From assembly GCF_000212355.1 (NCBI RefSeq), contig NC_015496.1, positions 310,001-374,000 on the forward strand: a stretch of 64,000 nt of DNA, written 5' to 3'. The position numbers and the translations under genes are program-made. Origin of the DNA: Dokdonia sp. 4H-3-7-5 (GTDB lineage: Bacteria > Bacteroidota > Bacteroidia > Flavobacteriales > Flavobacteriaceae). A model generated the notes under the pieces. It made no database searches. It was not told the origin of the DNA and saw only the letters and a list, made by a program, of their open reading frames with translations. Positions 36,313 to 46,688 of this stretch are shown here, piece by piece; the first letter of the stretch is position 1, and each line of letters begins with the position of its first letter.

Positions 36313-37335
36313 TTATCTTGAAACTTTTCCTGATTGATCTCCATCCATAAATCGTTCTATATCTTGTAAAGAGACCAAATTGTAATCACCATAAATGGTA
36401 TGTTTTAAACAACAAGACGCTACAGCAATATCTACTGCACGCTGCTTGTTTATAGGGTCGTCTATGAGTCCAAAGGCTAGACCGCCCATAAATGCATCTC
36501 CACTCCCTACACGGTCTACTACGGGCGTTACTTCTTGAATGTGTGCCCTATACACTTGCTCACCATCATATAATAATCCTCCTATGCGCTGGTGAGATGC
36601 ACTCACAGAGTATCTTAATGTGGTCGCAACCTGCTTGAGGTTAGGGCATAGTTTAAAAAGCTTGTCATATAAAACAGGGAGTGATTTTTCATCTTGATAG
36701 TTAGGTCCTACTTTGTCCTCACCTAGCATAAAAAAAGCAGTATCTATATCTCCTAGTATTAAATTACTATACTTAAGAAGTTCTGGCATTACCTCCTTAG
36801 GCTCCTTGCCCCATTTCCAAAGTTTTGAACGGTAATTTAAATCTGTAGAGATGCTGAGCCCCAACTTACTTGCGACTTTTACAGCCTCTAGACACTCTAG
36901 CGCTGCTGCTTCTGATATTGCTGGAGTAATACCACTCCAGTGAAACCAAGTTGCACCTTCAAATATTTTTTCCCAGTCAAAACATCCTTTTGTAATAGTA
37001 GCCATAGAGCTACCAGCGCGATCATATACCACGTTGCTAGCTCTTGTTCCGGCTCCTGTTTCTAGAAAGTAAATCCCTAGTCTATCACCTCCTCTTTTAA
37101 TATACTTATCGCCTACTCCAATTTTCTTAATTTCTTGAAGAGCTGTATCGCCTATCTCGTTACTAGGAAGCCTAGTAACAAAATCTGCAGAGACGCCTAG
37201 ATTATTAAGTGAGACTGCTACATTAAATTCGCCTCCACCATAGGTTACCCCAAAGGTTTTGGCTTGAGAAAATCTCAAGAATCGCTCTGTCGAGAGCCGT
37301 AACATAATCTCACCAAAAGTGACTACTTTACTCAT
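36313..37335 (-). CDS. kdgK: 2-Keto-3-deoxygluconate kinase (PfkB family)
   Basis: This 340-aa kinase has the PfkB N-terminal region (VTFGEIMLRLST, GGGEFNVAVSLNNLG) and the C-terminal signature DRVGSGDAFMGGLAFG with the catalytic aspartate. It phosphorylates KDG to KDPG. Placement between the SDR and eda supports KDG as substrate over other sugars. It starts 22 bases after the SDR gene on one transcript with it. Confidence 0.93.
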   Translation of the reverse strand: MSKVVTFGEIMLRLSTERFLRFSQAKTFGVTYGGGEFNVAVSLNNLGVSADFVTRLPSNEIGDTALQEIKKIGVGDKYIKRGGDRLGIYFLETGAGTRASNVVYDRAGSSMATITKGCFDWEKIFEGATWFHWSGITPAISEAAALECLEAVKVASKLGLSISTDLNYRSKLWKWGKEPKEVMPELLKYSNLILGDIDTAFFMLGEDKVGPNYQDEKSLPVLYDKLFKLCPNLKQVATTLRYSVSASHQRIGGLLYDGEQVYRAHIQEVTPVVDRVGSGDAFMGGLAFGLIDDPINKQRAVDIAVASCCLKHTIYGDYNLVSLQDIERFMDGDQSGKVSR

Positions 37336-37357
37336 ATTCTAAGAATATAATGTTTTA

Positions 37358-38119
37358 TTAAATACCTAATGCTTGACCACCGCCTACTTGAATTGTTTCG
37401 GCAGTTAAGAAGGCGGCATCTTTACTCGCAAGGAATGATACTACACCCGCTACATCATCTGGCTGTCCAAGACGACCTAACATAATATTATTTGCCCATG
37501 AAGCAAACACTTCTGGCTTAGTCTCTTTAATTTGCTTGTGGAAAGGTGTATCAATAGTTCCTGGTGATACTGCATTCACACGGATACCATATTCTGCAAG
37601 ATCCTTTGCTAGTGCTCTCGTGATTGTATGCACTCCAGCTTTTGAAGTACCATAAATACCTGCTCCTGGTCCACCTGCATTCCATCCAGCATTAGATGTA
37701 TAGTTAATGATTGTAGGGTGATCTCCTTTCTTAAGGAATGGTATTGCTGCTCTAGAAGCAAAGAATACTGAGTCTAAGTTAAGCGCCATTACAAATCTGT
37801 AAAACTCTGTAGTCATCTCTTCAAATCTTGAACGACCACCTAGTCCACCAGCGTTGTTTACAAGTACATCTATCTTACCGTACTTCTCACCTATTTTCTT
37901 GATATTTTCTGTTACAGCTTCATCATTAGTAACGTCAAAGCCATAATACTCGGCAGTAATACCTTCTGCCTTAAGCTCCTCAAGTCTTTTTGCACCATCT
38001 TCATCTTGAATTCCGTTAATTACAACGGTATATCCATCGTGGCCTAGTCTTTTTGCTACTGCAAATCCTATTCCTCCTGTGGCTCCAGTTATGATAGCTA
38101 CTTTTCCTTTATTACTCAT
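37358..38119 (-). CDS. SDR oxidoreductase, probable DEH reductase
   Basis: This 253-aa classical short-chain dehydrogenase has TGATGGIGFAVAKRL for the cofactor, NNAGG, and the Ser-Tyr-Lys set in SNAGWNAG and YGTSKAG. It ends in ETIQVGGGQALGI. In alginate loci such enzymes reduce 4-deoxy-L-erythro-5-hexoseulose uronate (DEH) to KDG with NAD(P)H, and the next gene is KDG kinase. Substrate is inferred from position. The gene follows the MFS transporter gene after 24 bases. Confidence 0.88.
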   Translation of the reverse strand: MSNKGKVAIITGATGGIGFAVAKRLGHDGYTVVINGIQDEDGAKRLEELKAEGITAEYYGFDVTNDEAVTENIKKIGEKYGKIDVLVNNAGGLGGRSRFEEMTTEFYRFVMALNLDSVFFASRAAIPFLKKGDHPTIINYTSNAGWNAGGPGAGIYGTSKAGVHTITRALAKDLAEYGIRVNAVSPGTIDTPFHKQIKETKPEVFASWANNIMLGRLGQPDDVAGVVSFLASKDAAFLTAETIQVGGGQALGI

Positions 38120-38143
38120 AATATTAATTTTTACTTTTTATTA

Positions 38144-39445
38144 TTATCTATTTGATTTAAGAAGTTCAATTTTAGGAATCAATATCCATACACTTGCTAT
38201 TACTATAAATGCTAATGCTGCGCCTATTACAAATGCTGGTGTATAATTACCTCCTACTGTTAATTTAGGCACTAGTGCAACGAGACCTGCTCCTGTGAGT
38301 TTTGCTGCTGTTCCTGCAAAGCCTGAAAGTGTACCTACTGTCTTTTTACCGTACAAATCACTTGGTAGTGTTTGTACATTTCCTATTGCTGTTTGAAACC
38401 CAAAGAGCACTACTGCCATAATCAATACAGCTGCTATAGGTGATCCTGGATTTGACAAAGCAAGAAGTGCTGGAAGCATAATAATACAACCAAGAGTAAT
38501 TACCATCTTACGGGTTTTATTAATATTCCATCCTGATTTCAATCTATTTTGCGCTAATAAACCACCAAACCAAGCTCCAAACATAGCTCCTACATAAGGA
38601 ACCCAACCATAGATACCTATCGCTTTTACATCCATACCATACACTTCTGAAAGGTATATAGGGATCCAAAAAACAAACAGCCACCATATTGGATCTATCG
38701 CCGCGGAGGCAATGATAACTCCCCAACTTTGCTTTTTAGATAGCAACTCTCCTACAGGAGGGTTATACTCCCTTAGTTTTTCATCTTTCTCTGTCTCTTC
38801 TTTTATTTTTTGACCTTTTAAAATATGCTGCTTTTCTAGTTCTGTTAACCACGGGTGACTCTTAGGTGGTGCTTTTACTAAAATTAACCAAGGAACTAAC
38901 CATAACAATCCTATAAGACCGATGATTACAAATATCATTTGCCAACTAAAATAAACAGTCAAAAAAGCAATCGTGGGGATTGCAACGATACCGCCTATAG
39001 CCGCTCCAGAATTAAATAATCCTTGTGCAAACGCTCTCTCTGTGGCTGGAAACCATTCGGCATTTCCTTTGGCTGCTCCAGGCCAGTTTCCGGCTTCAGA
39101 AACTCCTAATATTGATCTGAAGATTGAGAAACTCAATACTCCATTTGCTAGTGCATGTAGTGCTGTAGCGATAGACCAAAATCCAATTGATAATACAAAA
39201 CCAAATCGGGTCCCTACTTTATCAAAGATTTTCCCAAAAATGGATTGTCCAAAAGCATATGAAAACATAAAAACTACCGATATCAAAGCGTAGATTTCTT
39301 TTCTCTCTGTTGTAGTCTTATCTGGATATAAATCTTCTGCTATACTAGGCCATAAAACAACTAGAGCTTGACGGTCTATATAATTAATAACAGTTGCCAG
39401 TGCAATAAGCCCTACAACCCACCATCTTAGTCCTTTAAGTTTCAT
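38144..39445 (-). CDS. MFS transporter, hexuronate (ExuT/ACS-like) type
   Basis: This 433-aa protein has about twelve membrane helices. It opens with the ACS-family pattern RWWVVGLIALATVINYIDRQALVVLWP and the loop FGKIFDKVGTRFG, followed by EAGNWPGAAKGNAEWFP, which closely resembles ExuT hexuronate transporters. It most likely brings the alginate monomer DEH or unsaturated uronate into the cytoplasm. It begins the catabolic unit MFS-SDR-kdgK-eda. A palindrome copy lies between it and the regulator gene. Confidence 0.92.
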   Translation of the reverse strand: MKLKGLRWWVVGLIALATVINYIDRQALVVLWPSIAEDLYPDKTTTERKEIYALISVVFMFSYAFGQSIFGKIFDKVGTRFGFVLSIGFWSIATALHALANGVLSFSIFRSILGVSEAGNWPGAAKGNAEWFPATERAFAQGLFNSGAAIGGIVAIPTIAFLTVYFSWQMIFVIIGLIGLLWLVPWLILVKAPPKSHPWLTELEKQHILKGQKIKEETEKDEKLREYNPPVGELLSKKQSWGVIIASAAIDPIWWLFVFWIPIYLSEVYGMDVKAIGIYGWVPYVGAMFGAWFGGLLAQNRLKSGWNINKTRKMVITLGCIIMLPALLALSNPGSPIAAVLIMAVVLFGFQTAIGNVQTLPSDLYGKKTVGTLSGFAGTAAKLTGAGLVALVPKLTVGGNYTPAFVIGAALAFIVIASVWILIPKIELLKSNR

Positions 39446-39548
39446 AAACTATAATTTTATATCTAATTAATTCTTTTAAATAAGGCAAAAAATCACCCTA
39501 GCCATGCGTAGATGACGTTCAATTTTTTCAGTCTTTTCTTGAGTTTTA

Positions 39549-39564
39549 CGCTTTCGCGAAAGCG
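39549..39564. repeat. Dispersed palindrome, copy 12 (3' of gntR)
   Basis: Perfect 16-mer, extended by TA on both sides, 11 bases past the regulator stop codon. Confidence 0.95.
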
Positions 39565-39575
39565 TATTTCGTCAC

Positions 39576-40280
39576 TTAAATATTATAGCAATATTGATAC
39601 AGTGCTTTGAAGTGTTTTTTCATCATTGCTTTTGCTTCTTGAGGATTTTGTTGCTCAATTGCGAGGTAGATTTTCTCATGCTCTTCTATAGCCGATTGTG
39701 ACATTCCGGAATCACAAACATGATATTTTTCAAAATTTGTAATAATTTCTGGAGTAATAATCAGCATGAAATTGTTCATTGTACTATTACCAGATGCCTT
39801 TGCAATGGCAAGGTGAAAGAGCAAGTCTTCTTGAACCGCATCTTCACCATTAATTACTTTTTCTGTGTAAGCGTCTAGCGCTTGTCGCATTTTTTTAAGA
39901 TCACTATCTGTACGCCTTATTGCAGCCAGTCTGGCAGTTTTAAGTTCTAATAGAATACGTGTTTCGACTAACGATTTGAAGTCTGGATCTTCAAGTTTAA
40001 GAATATCATCTATCATCCCATTAAGGGCAATCACACCTATGTTTGCCACAAAAGTTCCACTCTGAGGAATCGATTTAAGAATACCATAAAATTCTAATTT
40101 TTGAATAGCTTCTCTCACACTACTGCGAGTCACTTCAAACCGATCAGAGAGCATACGCTCAGAAGGTAACTTATCACCAGGCTCCAGATTTTTCAAATTT
40201 ATTATATCTCTAATTTGACCAATAATCTCTAAACCTGTATCCTTATTTTCTGTCGTCTTTGTACGTGTCTCCAGTTTCAT
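39576..40280 (-). CDS. GntR-family regulator, FadR subfamily
   Basis: This 234-aa protein has an N-terminal winged helix (GDKLPSERMLSDRFEVTRSSVREAIQKLEFYGILKSIPQSGTFVA) and a C-terminal all-helical FCD ligand domain (ETRILLELKTARLAAIRR, EDLLFHLAIAKASGN, HEKIYLAIEQQNPQEAKAMMKKH) with metal-type histidines. It probably senses a uronate or KDG-type intermediate and controls the alginate genes around it. Candidate operators are the tandem TTGGT-N2-ACCAA boxes upstream of the susC and PL6 units, but that link is inference. Confidence 0.92.
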   Translation of the reverse strand: MKLETRTKTTENKDTGLEIIGQIRDIINLKNLEPGDKLPSERMLSDRFEVTRSSVREAIQKLEFYGILKSIPQSGTFVANIGVIALNGMIDDILKLEDPDFKSLVETRILLELKTARLAAIRRTDSDLKKMRQALDAYTEKVINGEDAVQEDLLFHLAIAKASGNSTMNNFMLIITPEIITNFEKYHVCDSGMSQSAIEEHEKIYLAIEQQNPQEAKAMMKKHFKALYQYCYNI

Positions 40281-40392
40281 ATCGTAACAATTTAATTCCT
40301 AAAATAATTCTTCTTAATTCTTAAAACAGTAACTTAAAATCTATAGAAAGTTATTGATTTATAATAGATAACAATGTGATTTATCATTTTAA

Positions 40393-41307
40393 TTAATGCT
40401 CAACCTCTATATTGTAGACTCTAACATCTGCAAATGCATTCTCGTCTCTTGTTTGAAGATAGTTTCCAACCTTAAAGTAGTTTTCAAAAACACCCCATCG
40501 TTGCATGTGTACATCTTCATAAGTTTTATACTCTTGACCATTAAGAGAGATTACCATTTTCCCTTCTTCTACTTCTACCTCAATAGTAAATTTTTTAAAA
40601 CCTACCTTTTGTTCAAAATTAAAACCTTCATCATCAACCCACGATTCTTTTTTTAGAATTTCTACAGGTCCAATATTAGAAGTTCTCAATTTCTTTGTTT
40701 TTACTCTTATTTTACCATTCTGCCAATAAATTTTTAAAATAGGAGGCGCATTATTATCTTTCTGTCCAATCTCATCACGCTGCTCATTAGTAAGTCTACC
40801 GTGTATCTGCGTGATAATTGTTTTGTGATACTTACCATTCTCATCACGAGAAATTTTATCCATGGCCATTTTCACTTTAAGTTTACCGCCTTGTGCAAAA
40901 GTCCAGTTTACAGAATTATTACCTGGCACCATCTGCTCTCTGAGCTCTGACCTAGAATATTTTGTATTTGTAGTGGTCTGTGCAGGTACTGCATGAAAAA
41001 CAAGAGCTCCTTTTGTAGAGTCATTGTACATGTAGGGTTTTAAAACTTCATTTGTGGCATAATTCAAAATCTCTGGAGGATCCACTTCAATAATCTTCGG
41101 CTCACCTACTGGAATTGTTACTTTCCAGTGAGATAGATCTACCTTTGGTAACTTATATTTTTTACGTTTTTTCTTCCTTTTTGATATTTTACTAGTACTA
41201 ATTTCATCTCGCCCAGAAGGTGAGTTACCATTATTTTCTGAAGTTTGCCCTAAAGACAAACTTGCAGAAAGTAATAGTGTGCATAATATTATAAAAGTCT
41301 TCAACAT
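40393..41307 (-). CDS. PL7 alginate lyase, exported
   Basis: This 304-aa protein has a signal peptide (MLKTFIILCTLLLSASLSLGQ) and a very basic linker (ISKRKKKRKK). A PL7 beta-jelly-roll domain with the three conserved strands follows: YSRSELRE, ITQIHG and YFKVGNYLQ. These hold the catalytic Arg, Gln/His and Tyr/Lys. It cleaves alginate endolytically by beta-elimination. The QIH rather than QVH form is usually associated with action on guluronate-containing blocks. It is the last gene of the susC-susD-PKD-PL7 unit, 7 bases after the PKD gene. Confidence 0.94.
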   Translation of the reverse strand: MLKTFIILCTLLLSASLSLGQTSENNGNSPSGRDEISTSKISKRKKKRKKYKLPKVDLSHWKVTIPVGEPKIIEVDPPEILNYATNEVLKPYMYNDSTKGALVFHAVPAQTTTNTKYSRSELREQMVPGNNSVNWTFAQGGKLKVKMAMDKISRDENGKYHKTIITQIHGRLTNEQRDEIGQKDNNAPPILKIYWQNGKIRVKTKKLRTSNIGPVEILKKESWVDDEGFNFEQKVGFKKFTIEVEVEEGKMVISLNGQEYKTYEDVHMQRWGVFENYFKVGNYLQTRDENAFADVRVYNIEVEH

Positions 41308-41314
41308 CGTTTTA

Positions 41315-42151
41315 TTATTGTACTGCTGCAGTAAAATTGTCTACTCTTGCTTCGACACTAGCATTATAAATTAGAATACTTACCGTGCTACTCACGCCTG
41401 AGTTGAAATTAAGCGTTGTAAGAGTGTAGTCTTCTTCTGATCCTGTAAATTCTACAATTGCAGCTCCTTGTGCTACAGTAAGATCTGTATAACCTCCACC
41501 TGGTAAAATAGCAACAGTTGCTTCTCCTCCTGCTCCTTCTAATCTATAAGAGTACGTAATAGTATAATCTGTGTTAGGAGTCACCTCAATTTCTTGGTAT
41601 GCAATTCTGCTTCCGTCACTTGGAAATTTTGCTGCTTGACTTCCATCAGGAACAGAAGAGCTTGTATTAATCTGGATAACGCCTCCTAAGTCAGAATTTC
41701 TCCAAGAGTCACGTCCATCTCCAGTACCATCTGGCAAGGAGTTATCTTCAAAACTAGCTTCTAGTATTACTGGAATAATCGCATCTGGTTCTTCTGGCTC
41801 AATTACCTCAATATCTGATGAAAATGTACTTGTTATACCTAAAGCATCTGATGCTGTTAGCGTAATCGTATATACTCCTTCAGCAGCATATTGATTTTGA
41901 CCATCAATTGTCGTTGACGTATTACCATCTCCATAATCCCAACTATATGCTGTTGCGCTTGTTGAAAGGTTGGAAAACGTATAAATATCAAAGTTATTTA
42001 CATCTCTTGTAGCAGAAAAGTTAGCTTCTGGAGGCATTGTATCTGCGCGACTTCCCGCCTCTGGAAGATCTAATTCATTCTCACAAGAAACTGAAATAAC
42101 CATACCTATTAAAAGAAAAACGAATTTTCTTGGTGTTATAAAATATCTCAT
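41315..42151 (-). CDS. PKD-domain lipoprotein, probable surface glycan-binding protein
   Basis: This 278-aa protein has a lipoprotein signal (VISVSC). A PKD domain spans about residues 40-118 (ANFSATRDVNNF, YSWDYGDGNTSTT, GVYTITLTASDALG). A C-terminal beta-sandwich of about 150 residues (DGSQAAKFPSDGSRIAYQEIEVTPNTDYTITYSYRLEG) resembles carbohydrate-binding modules. It sits directly after susD, the usual place of SusE/F-like surface glycan-binding proteins, and should bind alginate at the cell surface. Binding is inferred, not shown by residues I can name. Confidence 0.82.
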   Translation of the reverse strand: MRYFITPRKFVFLLIGMVISVSCENELDLPEAGSRADTMPPEANFSATRDVNNFDIYTFSNLSTSATAYSWDYGDGNTSTTIDGQNQYAAEGVYTITLTASDALGITSTFSSDIEVIEPEEPDAIIPVILEASFEDNSLPDGTGDGRDSWRNSDLGGVIQINTSSSVPDGSQAAKFPSDGSRIAYQEIEVTPNTDYTITYSYRLEGAGGEATVAILPGGGYTDLTVAQGAAIVEFTGSEEDYTLTTLNFNSGVSSTVSILIYNASVEARVDNFTAAVQ

Positions 42152-42167
42152 AGTATTATTTTTATTA

Positions 42168-43601
42168 TTAGTAGCCAGGGTTTTGTGTTAATAGACCATT
42201 ACTCAAGTTAACCTCAAACTGAGGAAGTGGTAATAAGAGATCTGTAGCACTAAAGCTATGTCCGTTGGCATTAGAAAAATCAGTTAGTACTTGTTGTGCT
42301 GTTCCAAATCTTTTCAAATCATGTATTCTATGATTTTCAAAAGCTAATTCAACACGACGTTCTATTAGTAATTGCTCTGATGTAACTTCTTCTACAATAT
42401 CAGTTAAGCCTGCTCTGTTTCTTACTTCTTGAAAAGATTCTAAGGCGTTTGATGATTGAGTTACTGCACCTCCAGCTAAAATAGCCTCGACATGCATAAG
42501 TAATACATCAGAATATCTAAGAATAATCCAATCATTACCTGCACTTGTAGGATCTGAGCTTGTAGGCTCAATTCCTAAACTCGCATCACCATTAGGTAAA
42601 TACTTTACCACTTGTGTTTGTGTAGGCTGTCCTGCATCTACTCTCTTTGAATATTGTGCTCTATCTCCTCCAAACTCATCTAATGCGGCAATTGCCTCAT
42701 CTGTCACATAATTTACACCACTCGTACGACCAACACCGTTAAGCATCTCTGCCGAAAAGTTTTGACTATCTAGTGAAGAACTTGCTACATAACCAACAGT
42801 AAAAATGTTTTCACCATTTGCTTCGTTATAAAATACTTCTCTAAAATCAGACTCAAGAGCATATTCTTGACTTGCTATAATTTCCTCTAGTAAACTCTGA
42901 GCTTCTCCATAGTTGCTTCTTTGCGTTAAATACACTTTGGCTAAGATTCCTTGAGCAGCAGCTTTTGAAGCTCTATTTGCAGTAGTCGTACTTCCTAACT
43001 TAGAAGCCGCAGATTGTAAGTCTGCTACAATAAAGCTATAGATTTCACTAGTAGGAACGCGTGTAAATTGTGTCTCTACATCTTCTATTGAGATTGGGCC
43101 GTCTATTAATGGTACATCTCCAAAAGAACGTACAAGATTAAAATAAGCTAGTGCCCTCATAAAACGAGCTTCTCCTTCAATACGGTCACCATCTGTAATT
43201 GCTAGGTCAATATTTTCAAGAACTAGATTTGCTCTTGTAATGACGCTGTACATACTACGGTAGTAATCAAACACAAAACCATTAGTAGGCTGTACTGTGA
43301 AGTTATCAAACTGTCCTGCCTCTCCTTCTCCACTTTTTGACCTTGTGTTATCACTTAACATTTCTGTTACATAAAACTCTATTTGCTGCCCATGATTAAG
43401 ATTGTTATTTGTAATCTCAAGACTATTAACTCCTTGAAGCGCATCGTAAACTGTAGTAAGAACAGATTCAAGATCACTTTCATTTGTTGGAAAAGTATCA
43501 CCTACTAACACAGCTGTTGGTACAGGCTCTAAAAAATCGTCACCGCAAGAGGCAAAGCTCACAACAACTAATAACATCATTAAAAATTTATATGTTTTCA
43601 T
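42168..43601 (-). CDS. susD: SusD/RagB-like outer-membrane lipoprotein
   Basis: This 477-aa protein has a lipoprotein signal (VVSFASC) and the SusD plan: the helical N-terminal half EPVPTAVLVGDTFPTNESDLESVLTTVYDALQG, TPR-like helices (RFMRALAYFNLVRSFGDVPLI) and the conserved late part WIILRYSDVLLMHVEAIL, ending FENHRIHDLKRFG. It forms the lid of the SusC transporter and captures alginate oligosaccharides on the cell surface. It lies 18 bases after susC. Confidence 0.96.
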   Translation of the reverse strand: MKTYKFLMMLLVVVSFASCGDDFLEPVPTAVLVGDTFPTNESDLESVLTTVYDALQGVNSLEITNNNLNHGQQIEFYVTEMLSDNTRSKSGEGEAGQFDNFTVQPTNGFVFDYYRSMYSVITRANLVLENIDLAITDGDRIEGEARFMRALAYFNLVRSFGDVPLIDGPISIEDVETQFTRVPTSEIYSFIVADLQSAASKLGSTTTANRASKAAAQGILAKVYLTQRSNYGEAQSLLEEIIASQEYALESDFREVFYNEANGENIFTVGYVASSSLDSQNFSAEMLNGVGRTSGVNYVTDEAIAALDEFGGDRAQYSKRVDAGQPTQTQVVKYLPNGDASLGIEPTSSDPTSAGNDWIILRYSDVLLMHVEAILAGGAVTQSSNALESFQEVRNRAGLTDIVEEVTSEQLLIERRVELAFENHRIHDLKRFGTAQQVLTDFSNANGHSFSATDLLLPLPQFEVNLSNGLLTQNPGY

Positions 43602-43619
43602 AGTTCTGTCTTTTAAATT

Positions 43620-46600
43620 TTAAAATTCTAAGTTTAATCCTAATGATATGGTACGAGCTATAGGATTTCCTCCACGCTGATATCCTACATTTAAAGCACC
43701 TTCATTTTGATATGATTCCGGATTCCATCCTGTATAACCATCTGCTGTGAAGTATAAAAGATTTTGTCCTGAAACATAAACCCTAGCACTACTTAAGCCT
43801 ACTTGACTTATAAGATCTGAGTCTAATGTGTAACCTAGATTCAATGTGCGTAATGCTACGTATGATGCATCTGAGATGATAGCATCTGTAAAAATCTTTT
43901 GTTGTAAGAAATTCTGATCTGTAGCTACCTCAAGGTTTGTACCCTCACGACTACTGAAGTGATTAAATATATATTGATCTGCTATGTTACGCACTTCTGC
44001 TCCCCAGCTTCCTTGAAAGGTGAAGCTAAAATCAACATCTCCTATTTGAAAATCATTTGCTATACTCCATACAAGATCTGGAAAAGGGTCTCCTATAACT
44101 GTTTTATCATCATCATCAATTAAGCCATCTCCATTTAGATCTCTTACATATACATCTTGAGCTTCTCCACCTACCACTGCGTAAGGATCTGTTATAAATT
44201 CTACAGGCACCTCTCTATCTACTACAAAACCGTAGAAAGAGGATATAGGCTGTCCTTCTAGTGTAATCCACTCTGCAGCTCTTTTATCATCTACATTAGT
44301 AATAAGTCCGCTTGCCCCAGCAAAGTCTGTCAACTCATTTTCATTTGTAGATGCCAGTATTGTCGTTCTCCATGTGAATTTCTCATTAGTAATATTGCGA
44401 GTTCTCAATTCTACTTCAATACCTCTATTTACAACCTCTCCGCGATTTGCAAGTCCTTCTCTAAAACCTGTTGTAGTTGAGATAGGCACATTTAACAATA
44501 ATTGGTCAGAAACTTTATTATATGCATCTATAGATCCAGAGATCCTACCATTAAAGAAACCAAAATCTAAAGCTACGTTTGTTTCGCTAGAACGTTCCCA
44601 CTGCAAATCTGGATTTGCAACATTTATTGGAGCTAAACCACTAGAAACTTCGTTTCCAAAGACTGCAGAGTTAGGTCCATATAGTTGTAAAGAAGGGTAC
44701 AACTCAATATTATCAGAAATTACACCACTACCAAGACTAATATCTTTGTTTCCTGTAAATCCGTAACTTCCTCTTAGCTTTAAATCGCTTATTACATCAC
44801 TCTCGCTTAAGAAATCTTCTCTAGCAAGGTTCCAACCAACAGACACTGCTGGGAAATAACCATATTTATTGTTTACACCAAAAGATGAATGTCCATCTGT
44901 TCTTAAACTTGCAGAAGCTAAATATTTATCTTCAAAAGAATAATTAACACGTCCAAAGAAAGAAACTAAACGCTCCTCTGTATTATATGAAATATTTTCT
45001 ATTACAGATGTACCTCCACCTAGGGTTTGTATTAAATCGTTTTCAAATCCATTTACACCAATAGCGCTATACTCGCGATCCCACTTCTCTGCCGATGCTC
45101 CAAGAATAGCACTTATATTATGCGATCCAAAAGAGGTATCGTAAGATAATAATCCCTCCGTTAAGATGTGAATTTGATCAAACGTATCAAGATCTAACTG
45201 CGCTGCAGAAGCTCCGTTACGACTAGCTTCAACACCTTGCCAGCGTCTTTGCTTTCTGTTTTGATAATCCCCACCTAAGGTAGCTTTGAAGCTAAGACCT
45301 TTGGCTAGTTCGTATTTTCCATAGAAGTTACCGTACATTCTAAACTGCTCATCTGTTCTATGTCTTTCTAATACTTTTGCAGCAGGATTTTGGTTACTTG
45401 TAGTACTTATATCTACTAACTCGCTTCCGTCTCCAAAAAGATCATAGTTATCAAAGTGACGCTCTTGAGCATAATCACCTATCTGAACATTTGGAAAGAC
45501 ATTGCGATCTACATACTGAATTGAATTTTCATCGTGATACGTAGGCAACCAAGGTTGTTGTCTTAAAATATCATGTGTAGAACCATCAAAACGTCTTCTG
45601 TTTGTGTATGACGGAGCAATATTTGCTCCAAAAGAAAACTTATCATTTACCTCTGTATCTACTTTTAATCTAAAGTTATATTTTTTGAAATCGTCGGTAA
45701 GAAGTACACCTTCATCATGTAAATAAGAAAGTGATGTATTAAATTTTGTTTTCTCACTACCTCCTCTAGCACTTAGAGAATGACTCTCTATAATACCACC
45801 GTCAAAAATGCGATCTTGCCAAGACTGATCTATACCTATAAGCTCTCTATACTGAGAACGCAAAGAAAGTTCGCCAGTTTGTGCGAGCTCTTCTGCATGT
45901 GACTTTGCTACACTTATGTCATAAGCATCACTTTGTCTAGCTTCTTTAAAACCAGTAAAAGTATTGTAGCTAAAACGAGTTTTACCTTCCTTACCTTGTT
46001 TTGTAGAAATGATTATTACACCACCAGATGCTCGCGAACCATAGATTGCCGCCGAAGCCGCATCTTTAAGAACCTCTACAGATTCAATATCATTTACATC
46101 TACTGTGTTTAAAAATTCGGCATCTAGTACAACACCATCTACTACAAGAAGAGGTCCACTAGCTCCTGCTATTGACCCAATACCTCTAATGTTGATAGTT
46201 GAATTTGATCCTGCTTCTCCTTCTGTAGCTTGTATATTAAGACCTGCTACTTGCCCTACTAAGGCTTCATTAGCGGTTCCTACAGCTATTTGATCAAGAT
46301 CTTCATTTTTTACTTTTCCTACAGCACCTGTGATTTTTGTTCTAGATTGAGACCCATAGCCTATTACAACAACCTCATCTAGCGTTCCTGCATCAATTTT
46401 CAAGACTATATCTGCTCTAGTCTGTCCAGTTATCGTTACTACTTGTGGAGTAAAACCTACATATGTAAACTGCACTATATCGTTTGCGGTAACAGAAATC
46501 TCATAGTTACCATCAAAATCAGTAGAAACTCCCGTTTGAGAATTGAGCACTGATACATTCACACCTGGGATAGGAGAATTCCCCTCCTCAGACACAACAG

Positions 46601-46688
46601 TTCCCTTTAATAAGTAACTTTCCTGCCCATACAGTAAAACACCGCATAAAAGAAAAAGGACTAAGGAAAACTTAGTTTTTACATTCAT
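43620..46688 (-). CDS. susC: SusC/RagA-like TonB-dependent transporter
   Basis: This 1022-aa protein has a signal peptide, an N-terminal carboxypeptidase-like regulatory domain (LKGTVVSEEGNSPIPGVNVSV) and a TonB-box region followed by the SusC motif DEVVVIGYGSQ. A plug (VVDGVVLD) and a long barrel ending in a terminal aromatic residue (LGLNLEF) follow. It imports alginate oligosaccharides across the outer membrane. It is first in its unit, behind a leader that carries three tandem operator-like boxes and a hairpin. No palindrome copy occurs anywhere in its 3 kb. Confidence 0.97.
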   Translation of the reverse strand: MNVKTKFSLVLFLLCGVLLYGQESYLLKGTVVSEEGNSPIPGVNVSVLNSQTGVSTDFDGNYEISVTANDIVQFTYVGFTPQVVTITGQTRADIVLKIDAGTLDEVVVIGYGSQSRTKITGAVGKVKNEDLDQIAVGTANEALVGQVAGLNIQATEGEAGSNSTINIRGIGSIAGASGPLLVVDGVVLDAEFLNTVDVNDIESVEVLKDAASAAIYGSRASGGVIIISTKQGKEGKTRFSYNTFTGFKEARQSDAYDISVAKSHAEELAQTGELSLRSQYRELIGIDQSWQDRIFDGGIIESHSLSARGGSEKTKFNTSLSYLHDEGVLLTDDFKKYNFRLKVDTEVNDKFSFGANIAPSYTNRRRFDGSTHDILRQQPWLPTYHDENSIQYVDRNVFPNVQIGDYAQERHFDNYDLFGDGSELVDISTTSNQNPAAKVLERHRTDEQFRMYGNFYGKYELAKGLSFKATLGGDYQNRKQRRWQGVEASRNGASAAQLDLDTFDQIHILTEGLLSYDTSFGSHNISAILGASAEKWDREYSAIGVNGFENDLIQTLGGGTSVIENISYNTEERLVSFFGRVNYSFEDKYLASASLRTDGHSSFGVNNKYGYFPAVSVGWNLAREDFLSESDVISDLKLRGSYGFTGNKDISLGSGVISDNIELYPSLQLYGPNSAVFGNEVSSGLAPINVANPDLQWERSSETNVALDFGFFNGRISGSIDAYNKVSDQLLLNVPISTTTGFREGLANRGEVVNRGIEVELRTRNITNEKFTWRTTILASTNENELTDFAGASGLITNVDDKRAAEWITLEGQPISSFYGFVVDREVPVEFITDPYAVVGGEAQDVYVRDLNGDGLIDDDDKTVIGDPFPDLVWSIANDFQIGDVDFSFTFQGSWGAEVRNIADQYIFNHFSSREGTNLEVATDQNFLQQKIFTDAIISDASYVALRTLNLGYTLDSDLISQVGLSSARVYVSGQNLLYFTADGYTGWNPESYQNEGALNVGYQRGGNPIARTISLGLNLEF